64,000 nt of DNA from Cordylochernes scorpioides (GCA_030710605.1 CP092880.1:23518467-23582466); one strand, 5' to 3'; counted from the first letter of the stretch, positions 41,046 to 51,609 are shown. Numbers and translations are program-made. The notes: generated by a model from the sequence alone, not told the origin.

Positions 41046-41800
41046 ACTTCCTGGAACATCGCGTACGTGTCTGAAGAGGTGACCCTGGCCTTCAAGAGCA
41101 AGGTCGCCGCAGGCAGTCATCTCCACCGACCTTCAGTCCGCCTTTGACAACGTTGACCGAGAGTTCCTGGTCTCCCAGCTGGGCTCCATTGGCCTGCCTC
41201 CGCCCTTCGTGGAATGGCCTCACCTGCTCTGTGCGGGCGCCGACGCCGATGGATACTTCACTCGCCCATTCAGAATATACAAAGGGCTTCGGCTGAATTG
41301 TGCCTTTTCTCAATGTTCATTTCTTCCCTCCTGCGCCACCTGGAAAAAGTTCTCGGAAGAGGGAACTTTATGCGTACGCCGATGATATTCTCTTGCATCA
41401 CCGCGATGAAGTCAATACCATCTTTGACGAATTCCGGCTTGCGTCAGGAGAATTTTCTAAGAGTAAGGGACTGTGGTGCGGCGCCTGAAGGAGCCGCGCA
41501 AATTTTCTGCTGGGCATCTCTTGGTCCGTATCTTCCACCACGATGCTGGGCTGTGAAATCATATGAGGCCATGAATCTTCTGTCCAGGAAAATCACCTAC
41601 TGGACATCTTGGAGAGGGAAATCTCCAGATGGTCCCCGTACGTCCGTGGCTTCTCCTTGGTCGGGCGAGCGAGAGCAGCCAGCTCGATGGTACTAGCGGC
41701 AGTGCTTCACCATCTGCCCAGCTACCTGTCCGGCAACGCCACTATCGCTAAATTACAGGCCAGGCTGACGCGGTTGTCTGGAGATTCTATGGCCTCATGA
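41046..41800 (+). pseudogene. Reverse transcriptase fragment of the second LINE type (+)
   Basis: Several frames: VSEEVTLAFKSK, then LQSAFDNVDREFLVSQLGSI and GLPPPFVEWPHLLCAG (motif A region), CRFLNVH... and YAYADDILLHHRDEVNTIFD (intact YADD, 41354-41420), and REISRWSPYVRGFSLVGRAR (41609-41800), typical of Tx1/L1-group enzymes. Frameshifts throughout. Confidence 0.75.
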
Positions 41801-43520
41801 AATTTTGTAGCATAGCACCGTGAAAAAAAAAGTGTACAATGAGATGCCCAGCGGAGAGTCAGCACAGTCCCTCCAGGCTTCGCACCACAGTCCCTTACTT
41901 TCGGTGAAGTTCACGAATACTCCTGACGTACGCCGGAGTTCGTCAAATATGGTCTTGATTTTATCTAACTGCCAATCATCGAGGATCAGCAGGAGAATAT
42001 CAACGGCGCACGCCGTGAGGTTCCCTCTTCCGAGAGCTCTCTCCAGGTGGCGCAGGAGGGGACCGGTGAAGATGGAGAATAGGGCTGCGCTGCAGGCACA
42101 ACCCTGCCGAATTCCTCTGCTCATTCTGAATGGGTGGGTGAAGTTTTTATTGACCCTGATGGTAGCGTCGACCTCCGCGTAGAGAAGGTGGAGCCATTCC
42201 AAGAAGGGCGGAGGGAAGCCGATGGAGCGCAGCTGGAAGGCTAGTAACTTTCGATCTATTGTCAAAAGCGGACTGCAGGTTGCTAGAGATAACTACCAGC
42301 GGTGACTTGTTCTTGAAAACCAGGGCCACCTCGTCAGATACAAACATGATGTTTCAGGAAGGACACCTTCCCGGAACGGCCTACTTCTTGCATTTCGGCA
42401 CAATGGTTGGCAGGTGGCGATGCTGACGACTCAAAAGAACGTCGCTGACGATTCTGTAGTGCACTAGATGTAATGATATTAGACGTTGACCGCTCAGTCG
42501 GACCACCGCGCGCTTTGGAGAAAAGTTGGACGATGTTTTTCCTCGAGGATTCAGGCAGATCCTCGCGAAGCGTGGATTCGACGAAGTAACGACATACAGC
42601 CTCCTTGAAAAGTCCTCGAAGCCCTTGATGAGCTCGCAGGGCACTCTATTCTCACTCAACCGCTTCCCTTGTGTTCGGTGAAGCGGGCCACTGTTTCCAG
42701 AGGGATGTTCTCTGTAGCTTCCTCCAGGAACTCAGCGATGCTATCCGGGCTGTAGGTAGAACTGTTGAAGCGCTCTCTGAAGTTGTAGAAGAAGGTGCGC
42801 CTCATATCACTTCTCTCGATGAGGTTCCCCCGAGCGTCGAAGACGGTCGTCGGTTCCGTACGATGTAATCGGACTCTCAAGGCACGCCCAAAAATTAGGC
42901 AGTGAAGGGTAGTCAGCCTCTACGGTCTCGGCCTTGAGTGTAGGAACTTCTTTCCTCTGGCGACATAATCTTCTTCATTCCTGCGAGTAATGGAGATATA
43001 ATTTCTTCAACCAGTTGATGACGCAGGTCTCGAGATCCAGGATGTTGATGCTGGCGATGGTTATATTACTTGGATACAGGACGCGATGCCAGAAAACGGC
43101 GACTCCCGGCACAATAATGACGGCTATGTCTGGTCTCCTTGGTGTTGGCGGGAAGCCGGCGCTATAGTTCAGTCAGAAGCCCCAGACACATACAGAGCCA
43201 GCACTTTCGTCTCTTCAACGAACACGATATCAAGAGGCATCACATTTCCATACCTCTTTCGCGAACAGCAATGCCGTGCACTTTGAGACTAGCCATGCGA
43301 AAGCTCATAAAGTGCTTCTATATAATGTAGCCGGGTGGTATTGAACCGCTTGTAGAGGATACAGGGCTTCTCTTCTATTAAGTGGATGATTTTCCTGAAG
43401 AGAATTTTCAGGTTCGATAAATTTTACCTTGAGGGCATGAAAGAATGTATTCACATTTGGCGACGGGAGATGTGTGGCTCGCATTAAATCATCCTTTCTC
43501 AATCTAACCTTCGCTGCCCT
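41797..43520 (-). pseudogene. Endonuclease-RT fragment of the second LINE type (-)
   Basis: 41795-42265 gives AFQLRSIGFPPPFLEWLHLL, MSRGIRQGCACSAALFSIFT (motif B) and AVDILLLILDDWQLDKIKTI, where YADD has become AVDI. 42381-42880 gives the region before the RT (RFTEHKGSG, NRVPCELIKGFEDF). It faces the + fragment tail to tail at about 41800. Closely similar, so the two pieces are copies of one family. Inactive. Confidence 0.7.
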
Positions 43521-44379
43521 CGAACAGACCGTCGAGGTAACGCCCGAGCACTAGGGTCATCTGTCGTGGTAAGCTTTTGACTTCAACCCCGGAAAGTCTT
43601 GAAATGACTACTTCTCCTGGAGGCCGTGATAAGGCTGTTCTTTCTGGGCCTCGTATACTATAGACTTGGTAGCCAAAATAAGCCTTCGTGCTTTGACCCT
43701 TTATCTTTTATAGGGATCGGGGATCTTTCAGCTTGTGTTGACTCGGCAGAGAAGGAAGGCGTTGGTTGGTCTAAAGAAGACTGTGAGAAAGAGTAAATTG
43801 TGGAAGGCTTTGAAGAAGGCGTAATGAGGGAGCTGTGATGGACCTTGATGGAAGGTAGCTTGTCAAGCTAGAAGTTCACCCATATCTATTTTGGGACAGC
43901 TGGCTCACCGATGTCTTTAGTTGTAGCATTTTCTGTATTTCACGCCAAGGGCACTATAAAGTAGGCGTTGTTTCACCCTTAGACTTAATGCCCACTTTCC
44001 ATGGGATCTTGTAAGTTTTAAATCTTCATTCATAAAACTAAAGTCTTTTTTGATGCCTGTCGTCCAGGAGTAACCTTCCCAGTTCACAACTTCATATAAA
44101 TCATTTTATTCGCGATCAAACGTTGTGGCCCACTGTACGTATTACATCCCAAACACGATGCGACGCCACCCATCTCTGTCTTGAACTTTATGTAGCATTT
44201 TGACATGTCTTTTCGATTATTTGACGAATGTTTAAAATCTGTTCTCGAGTTCTTTTTTCTGGCATGAAACCAGTTTGTTCTTGAGAGTTCTGAGGGTGTA
44301 TATAATGTTAAAGTCTTTCGTGGATTATAGGGAGAAGCACTTTACTATTCTTTACTACACTTTACTAAGCTTTACTACA
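43521..44379. other. Probable LINE 5' region, no feature resolved
   Basis: Still GC-richer than the surroundings to about 43900, consistent with the 5' part of the minus-strand LINE, but no motif is clear. 44000-44379 shows nothing I can name. Confidence 0.35.
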
Positions 44380-44830
44380 CCACTTAATTGGTCAGGTAAA
44401 CTAACCGGCAGTATATAGGGTCGCAGGGTTGCAATGATTTCCTGTTCCAAAATCACTTTATTAGGTACCGCTCAAAAAGAGCAACCTAGTTTATGATATT
44501 TACAAAAATGTATAATATATGAAGGTTAATCACATATTAAACAAAATGTTAACGCGGGATTCAATCCCGGTTCATGACTGTCGGGAATCGAAAGTGTTAC
44601 CCACTTGTCCACCGACTCTATGTAATGATTTCCTACTCCCTCACAACGTGAAAATTGTTTTAATTTCATGAAACATAAATTTTGAAAGACACACCCTGTT
44701 AAGTAAACTTGTAAAGCGGGAAGTCTATATATTTATATATACTAAGTGAGTTTTTAGTGTCTTCTTTTATACACATAATTGTGTTGGTTACAAAATAATT
44801 ATCCAAAAATATATATACAGTAAAACATCC
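44380..44830. repeat. Long repeat, left part (matches 62872-63310)
   Basis: ATTGGTCAGGTAAACTAACC, GCAGTATATAGGGTCGCAGG, and after the SINE TTTCCTACTCCCTCACAACG and GTAAAGCGGGAAGTCTATAT run in parallel with 62875-63300. The match resumes at 47295-48010 with 63304-63990, so the HHR arrays interrupt it. Confidence 0.85.
44444..44623 (-). mobile_element. SINE-1, tRNA-derived
   Basis: 180 bp, flanked by the 11-bp duplication AATGATTTCCT (44433-44443 and 44624-44634). The same SINE sits at the same site in the paralogous repeat at 62932, so it predates that duplication. Confidence 0.88.
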
Positions 44831-45128
44831 ATTAATATTTATTTAAAAAAGCAAAGAGATATCGTAGTAAAAATTGAACTTGAGTAGAAATATTTGTTGG
44901 GAAAAATACATATATATATATATATATTAAAAAACGAAAGAAAAAAATAAAAGATAAAAAGATCAGGTGTTGAAATCAATATTAAAAAAGGCATATCCTG
45001 ACCAGGAGCACATGTGCTTTTCAGAAGGCAGAGCGCCATCTGGTGGAACAGAAATCAACTATTCATTGATTTAGCCTGTTCCCTGATATTTGGCCAACCC
45101 AATTTCTTGGTAAATCAAGAAAAGCCAT

Positions 45129-45168
45129 CCACGAACGCGTTTCGCGCTTTTGGCGCTCGTCAGCGTGG
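45129..45168 (-). ncRNA. Hammerhead ribozyme motif, family HHR-C
   Basis: Minus strand: CCACG-CTGACGA-GCGC-CAAAA-GCGC-GAAAC-GC-GTT-CGTGG. Stem I 5 bp, stem II 4 bp, exact core, cleavage triplet GTT. Confidence 0.82.
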
Positions 45169-45399
45169 AGTAGGCTGAACCATTGCGACCAAAAAATAAT
45201 TTTTGATCCCAATGGCTTCCTGAAAAACCAAGAAATGGGTATTTAAGGCCAAACTTGCGTAAATACGCTTAGCACATTAAAAAACGAAAGAAAAAAATAA
45301 AAGATAAAAAGATCAGGTGTTGAAATCAATATTAAAAAAGGCATATCCTGACCAGGAGCACATGTGCATTATTTTTTGGTCGCAATGGTTCAGCCTACT

Positions 45400-45439
45400 C
45401 CACGCTGACGAGCGCCAAAAGCGCGAAACGCGTTCGTGG
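45400..45439 (+). ncRNA. Hammerhead ribozyme motif, family HHR-C
   Basis: CCACG-CTGACGA-GCGC-CAAAA-GCGC-GAAAC-GC-GTT-CGTGG. First of three plus-strand copies in tandem; identical core and stems. Confidence 0.82.
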
Positions 45440-45748
45440 ATGGCTTTTCTTGATTTACCAAGAAATTGGGTTGGCCAAATATCAGGGAACAGGCTAAATC
45501 AATGAATAGTTGATTTCTGTTCCACCAGATGGCGCTCTGCCTTCTGAAAAGCACATGTGCTCCTGGTCAGGATATGCCTTTTTTAATATTGATTTCAACA
45601 CCTGATCTTTTATCTTTTATTTTTTTCTTTCGTTTTTTAATGTGCTAAGCGTATTTACGCAAGTTTGGCCTTAAATACCCATTTCTTGGTTTTTCAGGAA
45701 GCCATTGGGATCAAAAATTATTTTTTGGTCGCAATGGTTCAGCCTACT

Positions 45749-45788
45749 CCACGCTGACGAGCGCCAAAAGCGCGAAACGCGTTCGTGG
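45749..45788 (+). ncRNA. Hammerhead ribozyme motif, family HHR-C
   Basis: Second tandem copy, identical to 45400-45439 and 349 bp downstream of it. Confidence 0.82.
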
Positions 45789-46098
45789 ATGGCTTTTCTT
45801 GATTTACCAAGAAATTGGGTTGGCCAAATATCAGGGAACAGGCTAAATCAATGAATAGTTGATTTCTGTTCCACCAGATGGCGCTCTGCCTTCTGAAAAG
45901 CACATGTGCTCCTGGTCAGGATATGCCTTTTTTAATATTGATTTCAACACCTGATCTTTTTATCTTTTATTTTTTTCTTTCGTTTTTTAATGTGCTAAGC
46001 GTATTTACGCAAGTTTGGCCTTAAATACCCATTTCTTGGTTTTTCAGGAAGCCATTGGGATCAAAAATTATTTTTTGGTCGCAATGGTTCAGCCTACT

Positions 46099-46138
46099 CC
46101 ACGCTGACGAGCGCCAAAAGCGCGAAACGCGTTCGTGG
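46099..46138 (+). ncRNA. Hammerhead ribozyme motif, family HHR-C
   Basis: Third tandem copy, identical in core and stems, 350 bp after the second. Confidence 0.82.
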
Positions 46139-46449
46139 ATGGCTTTTCTTGATTTACCAAGAAATTGGGTTGGCCAAATATCAGGGAACAGGCTAAATCA
46201 ATGAATAGTTGATTTCTGTTCCACCAGATGGCGCTCTGCCTTCTGAAAAGCACATGTGCTCCTGGTCAGGATATGCCTTTTTTAATATATATATATATAT
46301 GAAAAAAGAAAAAGGCATCTCCTTATCGTGCAACTGAAAGTTGCTGATGGCTGAGCGCCATCTATCGGAATAAATATCAACTATTCTCGTTGATTTTTTA
46401 TTCCATAATTGGCCAAATACCCATTCTTGATTAATCAAGAAAAGCTAAC

Positions 46450-46489
46450 CACGGACGCGTTTCGGGCTGTTGGCCCTCATCAGCGTGGT
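46450..46489 (-). ncRNA. Hammerhead ribozyme motif, family HHR-B
   Basis: Minus strand: CCACG-CTGATGA-GGGC-CAACA-GCCC-GAAAC-GC-GTC-CGTGG. Every core position fits the canonical hammerhead; predicted cut after GTC. Confidence 0.85.
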
Positions 46490-46986
46490 GCAAGCTGTAC
46501 CTCAAAGACCAAAAAAAAATTGGTCATTAAGGCATCCTGAAAAAATCATGAAACGGGTAGTTAAGGCCAGAATTGCGTGAGGACTCTACACAATGTGAAA
46601 AAATAGTACAAATGTAACATTGTACTGGGATAAGGTGCATAAATCATGAAAAAAGAAAAAGGCATCTCCTTATCGTGCAACTGAAAGTTGCTGATGGCTG
46701 AGCGCCATCTATCGGAATAAATATCAACTATTCTCGTTGATTTTTTATTCCATAATTGGCCAAATACCCATTCTTGATTAATCAAGAAAAGCTAACCACG
46801 GACGCGTTTCGGGCTTTTTCTTTTTTCATGATTTATGCACCTTATCCCAGTACAATGTTACATTTGTACTATTTTTTCACATTGTGTAGAGTCCTCACGC
46901 AATTCTGGCCTTAACTACCCGTTTCATGATTTTTTCAGGATGCCTTAATGACCAATTTTTTTTTGGTCTTTGAGGTACAGCTTGCA

Positions 46987-47026
46987 CCACGCTGATGAGG
47001 GCCAACAGCCCGAAACGCGTCCGTGG
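46987..47026 (+). ncRNA. Hammerhead ribozyme motif, family HHR-B
   Basis: CCACG-CTGATGA-GGGC-CAACA-GCCC-GAAAC-GC-GTC-CGTGG, identical to 46450-46489 on the other strand. Confidence 0.85.
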
Positions 47027-47294
47027 TTAGCTTTTCTTGATTAATCAAGAATGGGTATTTGGCCAATTATGGAATAAAAAATCAACGAGAATAGTTGATA
47101 TTTATTCCGATAGATGGCGCTCAGCCATCAGCAACTTTCAGTTGCACGATAAGGAGATGCCTTTTTCTTTTTTCATGATTTATGCACCTTATCCCAGTAC
47201 AATGTTACATTTGTACTATTTTTTCACATATATATATATATTCCGGTAGAAAAGAACGCTGATAATTATGAAGATCCTTTATTACTTAAAAGGT

Positions 47295-47473
47295 ACAGTA
47301 GAACCTCCATGATAGGACACTCACGTTAGAGGACACTTCTCTTCAAAAGACAGTTTTCATTTGCAAAATTACCATTTTTACTATTTTGCAACTCTCCGGT
47401 AAGAGGACACCTCTCCCTAAAGGACACTTTGGCTCTGTAATTCGGTGTTGTCCTTTACAGGGAGGTTCTACTG
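47295..47473. mobile_element. MITE-2 (pogo/Tigger-like)
   Basis: CAGTAGAACCTCCATGATAG to CAGGGAGGTTCTACTG between TA dinucleotides. Paralogue at 63304-63480. Confidence 0.8.
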
Positions 47474-48010
47474 TATTTAAAATAATAACTTTCTTTAGTG
47501 AAACTTTATTTTAATTTATTGCTATTTGTATATACAAAATGGAGCCTTTTATCAAATTGGCCATTTTTTATTTCATGTATCTTTTATGTAATCTCTATTT
47601 TGAACTATATACTTTATGTATATTCGAATTCATATAAAGAATGCCTTTATATTCAATTATTTTCAAAGGGTGAATGGTCCTAGGTTTATGTGCAACAAAC
47701 TTGGGCCACGAAGATCAAACTATTTATCTGGGATGGATTAAATCATATAAATTTATCCTAGAATTTGCGAAATAACAAGTTTGGACTCCGTCATGCATAA
47801 AGTAGAAACCATTTCTACAAATATTTGACATTGTATAGTATTTTATATTTTCAAAATAGGTTAGAGATTTCAAATTTTCCTTGGAAAAAACGTTTCGAAA
47901 TCACTCAACGAGCAAATTTCTCCTCAAATTGAGACACCTGATGTTAGGTTATTTTTCAATTGTAACACGAAGAGCTTCCGATATCCAATATAATCTCTGT
48001 TGTGACAACA
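47474..48010. repeat. Long repeat, right part (matches 63481-63990)
   Basis: CAAAATGGAGCCTTTTAT, TTTGGACTCCGTCATGCATA and CACGAAGAGCTTCCGATATC run in parallel with the end of the window. Non-coding as far as I can see. Confidence 0.8.
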
Positions 48011-48239
48011 GACATGTTTATTCAGTATCAAAATATTTTGATTAGTTCTTAGAATATTTTATAAACGATTTCCTTTCTTGTCTCCTTTAAATGCTACCGT
48101 GAAGCATGTGTTACTCTGCTTTGATTTCTTTCCCTTTGCTTTTCTTGTACACATTTATGATTATTTTTATCTAAAATTTCGAATTATTTTCTAGATGTTC
48201 TCAATTTTATAGAGATGAAATACTTTATATATATACATA

Positions 48240-48615
48240 CACAATAAACATGGGTACAGGCCATGATAATCGTGGTGAGTAGAAGTTGGCAACTGTTTTT
48301 ACTGTAAGTACACCACATGTCTACACATGTGAAAAGCAGTTCGACTTTTGCACTTACAAGTTTGCCAGAGCCTCGTTGTTTTTTACTGTTTTTCACATGT
48401 GTAGACATGTGGTGCACTTACAATAAAAGCAGTCACCAACTTCTATTCACCATGATCGAATTTTGCACTTACAAATATGCCAGAGCCCCGTTTGGTCATC
48501 TGTACTCACTGGTGCGGTTGAACTTTTGAAAAAATCGGGGGCCATTGGAGCATTCAATCCCGGGTCGTGGCGTTCGAAAACCAACGGTTTAGATCTCTCG
48601 TCCACCTATCCCCTT
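48240..48615 (-). mobile_element. SINE-2, rearranged copy
   Basis: Body sequences appear twice in opposite orientation (CATGTCTACACATGTGAAAA at 48315 and TTTTCACATGTGTAGACATG at 48393), followed by the head with GGGATTGAATG and CCGGGTCGTGG. The internal inverted duplication is unlike the other copies. Confidence 0.65.
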
Positions 48616-48970
48616 ATATATATAAAAGGTAGAAATCTCTCTCTAAATATAATTGTTTTCGTAACGTTTCCTATTTAGAAATAAGGGATGGTCACCATAC
48701 TTGGTGTTTTAATATTTAATACAATTACAACAAGATGTTAACCATAATATAAACAATATATATAATATATAAACAAAACAAAAAATGACCTATGCAAAAT
48801 TAGAGAAAGAAAGAAAGTACAGTGTTGCCAACTACCTAACTATAAAGAAAAATCAAAGAATAATTTAAAATATTACATAAATAAATACAAAGCATTTTAC
48901 AGAGTTAAAGTATTTATGATAAAGTTTCGCATCGTATTGATTTTAGGACTCTTTTTTAGGGAAGCTTTTA
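48616..48970. other. Intron 3 sequence, no feature seen
   Basis: AT-rich, no repeat copy or coding region recognised. Confidence 0.4.
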
Positions 48971-48974
48971 CCCT

Positions 48975-49175
48975 TAATATTGTAACAAAGTATTTATTAA
49001 TTTTATTATTTTTATTAACAGAGTGGTCTTTTTTATGTTAATATTTTGCTACTCTGTAAAATTCCCGAGTGGCTTATCTTTTGTTTACCATTGATAGTTT
49101 TGTCCTTGCCTGAAATAAATTGTTGTCTCCTCCTGAAGTTTTTGTCTTCTCTAATTTTCCAAGTGGCAATATTTT
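48975..49175 (+). repeat. Dispersed repeat H
   Basis: TATTGTAACAAAGTATTTAT, CTACTCTGTAAAATTCCCGA and TTTTCCAAGTGGCAATATT. The frames over it are by-products. Confidence 0.65.
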
Positions 49176-49546
49176 TCTTGGTAAAAGCAAATGGTGGTCT
49201 ATCATTTTTATTAGTGATTTATAGTTTTTCTTTACTGATTATTTTATTGTTTAATTTGCATTAGGCTTGAAGGACAGCTGTCGAAACCGAATTCTTGGAT
49301 TCCTCGGGATATCGTGTGATTTGTTTATTAATAAAAGTGTTTGGTAATATATATTTGATCTAGATCTTAATCCAACTTCTTCCATAACTGACAAAGGGGG
49401 GGGGGGGGATAAAAGGATATAACTCTTATAAAAGCCATGAAATTTATAAATGACGAAGTGACCATCATTTGCACTGTATAAATAATGTGATTAAATGGAA
49501 ATTCTAAATAGTGATGACATTTCTCATTCATTATATATTGTTATCG

Positions 49547-49743
49547 TACACTCATGGACAAAACTTAAGGAAGTTTCATATTTTTATATCGCCGGTCTTC
49601 TGTTTCTTCGAAGGAGACAGAGACATTTTTGTTCACACTTGGTTATCTCGTGTGTCTTCAATAAAGGTCACTGTAATATCTTTCAGAGTTATTGTCTGAA
49701 TCCCGATATACATGCTGAAAGGTGCAATTTCCTTAAGTTTTGT
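49547..49743 (+). mobile_element. MITE-1 copy, right end lost
   Basis: TACACTCATGGACAAAACTT through GATATACATGCTGAAAGGTG and CTTAAGTTTTGT, where the 55-bp minisatellite begins. The lost right end GTCCATGAGTG reappears at 50821-50833 (GTCTCCATGAGTG) after the minisatellite, so the array lies inside the MITE. Confidence 0.75.
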
Positions 49744-49744
49744 T

Positions 49745-50735
49745 TCCTCCTTCAAAGACTTCTTCTACTGAGGGTGAGCCACATGGTCCCTCCATATCTC
49801 CCTTCTTTAGTGTCTTCCTCTACTGAGGGTGAGCCACATGGTCTCTCCATATCTCCCTCCTTCAATGCCTTCCTTTACTGAGGGTGGGCCACATGGTCTC
49901 TCCATATCTCCCTTCTTTAGTGTCTTCCTCTACTGAGGGTGAGCCACATGGTCTCTCCATATCTCCCTCCTTCAATGCCTTCCTTTACTGAGGGTGGGCC
50001 ACATGGTCTCTCCATATCTCCCTTCTTTAGTGTCTTCCTCTACTGAGGGTGAGCCACATGGTCTCTCCATATCTCCCTCCTTCAATGCCTTCCTTTACTG
50101 AGGGTGGGCCACATGGTCTCTCCATATCTCCCTTCTTTAGTGTCTTCCTCTACTGAGGGTGAGCCACATGGTCTCTCCATATCTCCCTCCTTCAATGCCT
50201 TCCTTTACTGAGGGTGGGCCACATGGTCTCTCCATATCTCCCTCCTTTAGTGCCTTCCTCTACTGAGGGTGGGCCACATGGTCTCTCCATATCTCCCTCC
50301 TTCAATGCCTTCCTTTACTGAGGGTGGGCCACATGGTCTCTCCATATCTCCCTCCTTTAGTGCCTTCCTCTACTGAGGGTGGGCCACATGGTCTCTCCAT
50401 ATCTCCCTCCTTCAATGCCTTCCTTTACTGAGGGTGGGCCACATGGTCTCTCCATATCTCCCTCCTTTAGTGCCTTCCTCTACTGAGGGTGGGCCACATG
50501 GTCTCTCCATATCTCCCTCCTTCAATGCCTTCCTCTACTGAGGGTGAGCCACATGGTCTCTCCATATCTCCCTCCTTTAGTGCCTTCCTCTAATGAGGGT
50601 GGGACACATGGTCTCTCCATATCTCCCTCCTTTAGTGCCTTCCTCTAATGAGGGTGGGACACATGGTCTCTCCATATCTCCCTCCTTTAGTGCCTTCCTC
50701 TAATGAGGGTGACCACACGGTCTCTCCATACTTCC
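49745..50735 (+). repeat. 55-bp minisatellite, about 17-18 copies, two alternating types
   Basis: Unit: TTTAGTGTCTTCCTCTACTG, AGGGTGAGCCACATGGTCTC, TCCATATCTCCCTCC. Type a has TTTAGTG(T/C)CTTCCTC, type b TTCAATGCCTTCCTT, alternating so the higher-order period is 110 bp. The last units (50580-50735) are all type a with TAATGAGGGTGGGACACA. It ends about 155 bp before the exon at 50891. Confidence 0.92.
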
Positions 50736-50890
50736 TCCGCCATCCTCTTCATCTCCTCGTAGGAGTGTCGTCCAGTCCATTGTTTAGATCATCTATGTAT
50801 TCCTGTCGTCTCCTAAATTTTGTCTCCATGAGTGGTATTTTTATGTTATTCGTATTTGCATATTATCTCACAGGTGCGGTATGAACGCAG

Positions 50891-50986
50891 GTTTCCTCCT
50901 TTCTTTGACGACAACCCTTTCGGGATTTACGAGAAGATCCTGGCGGGCAAGATCGACTGGCCACGACACATCGACCCGATCCCCAA
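50891..50986 (+). CDS. PRKX: PRKX / Pka-C3 kinase, exon FPPFFDDNP
   Basis: Encodes G-FPPFFDDNPFGIYEKILAGK and IDWPRHIDPIPK, the C-lobe segment following helix F. Acceptor GAACGCAG at 50890 (an alternative AG at 50870 would break the frame), donor AA|GTAAGC at 50987. The first base completes the glycine codon begun at 38099-38100. Confidence 0.95.
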
Positions 50987-51097
50987 GTAAGCTGAGAGAG
51001 TAAAATACAATAGTGATATCTTGAATAAGGGAATATCATAAATATGGGGAAGCCTCCCTTGATAAAGAAATTTGTACACATATACATATTTTTTCAC

Positions 51098-51352
51098 ATG
51101 AAAAGCCTATTTACGCAAGGAAGCCTCTGGGACCATATTTTGGTCGTAGAGGTACAGCCTGCACCACGCTGACAAGGGCCAAAAGCCCGAAGCGCGTACG
51201 TGGTTGACTTTTCTTGATTTATCAAGAAATTTGGTTGGCCAAATCAGGTATCAAGTTAAATAAACGTTTAGTTTATTTTTGTTCCACTAGATGGCACTCT
51301 GCCATCTAGAAATGCTCATGTGAGCCTGGTCAGGATATGCCTTTTTTGTTTT
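51098..51352 (+). mobile_element. HHR-C unit with decayed ribozyme
   Basis: AAAGCCTATTTACGCAAGGA, GGTACAGCCTGCACCACG, the motif at 51164-51203, TTGGTTGGCCAAATCAG and GTCAGGATATGCC. The motif has CTGACAA and GAAGC in place of CTGACGA and GAAAC, so it should be inactive. Confidence 0.75.
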
Positions 51353-51605
51353 TAATACAAATATATATTTGATTAGAGAAGCGTGGACGCGGCCGCGTGG
51401 CGGCGCTGCATGAAGATAACTGACCAATGGGAACGGCCCCACCCCCCTTCCTGCCGCCGTCATCTTGTATATAGTTCTAAGCCTGCCTTTTGTTCTACTG
51501 CTGTGTGCGGTTGCTATTCTTTTGCCATCATATATATCCTTATATTTAATAATAATATTATATTTATAAATCACTTATTTGGCTGTTCTTTTGCACCACC
51601 GACCC
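51353..51605. other. Intron 4 sequence, no feature seen
   Basis: GC-richer patch GCGTGGACGCGGCCGCGTGG near 51384. No recognisable product in the frames crossing it. Confidence 0.4.
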
Positions 51606-51609
51606 ACAA

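Larger units (their letters stand above)
44928..46281. repeat. HHR-C array: ~350-bp ribozyme-bearing units, minus then plus
   Basis: Minus-oriented units start at 44928 and 45278 (period 350); the second is cut at 45367. Plus-oriented units follow with ribozymes at 45400, 45749 and 46099 (spacings 349 and 350). Each unit reads AATGTGCTAAGCGTATTTAC, TTCTTGGTTTTTCAGGAAGC, ribozyme, TTGGGTTGGCCAAATATCAG, GATGGCGCTCTGCCTTCTGA, GTCAGGATATGCC. Plus copies are nearly identical. Unit plan is homologous to the HHR-B array that follows. Confidence 0.9.
46301..47233. repeat. HHR-B array: ~347-bp ribozyme-bearing units, minus then plus
   Basis: Minus units start at 46301 and 46648 (period 347); the second breaks off inside its ribozyme at about 46812 and the sequence flips to plus-oriented units to 47233. 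Unit parts: GTGAAAAAATAGTACAAATG, GCATAAATCATGAAAAAAG, GGCATCTCCTTATCGTGCAA, GCGCCATCTATCGG, ribozyme, GGCATCCTGAAAAAATCATG, GGACTCTACACAATG. The whole array mirrors the HHR-C array's layout. Confidence 0.88.
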
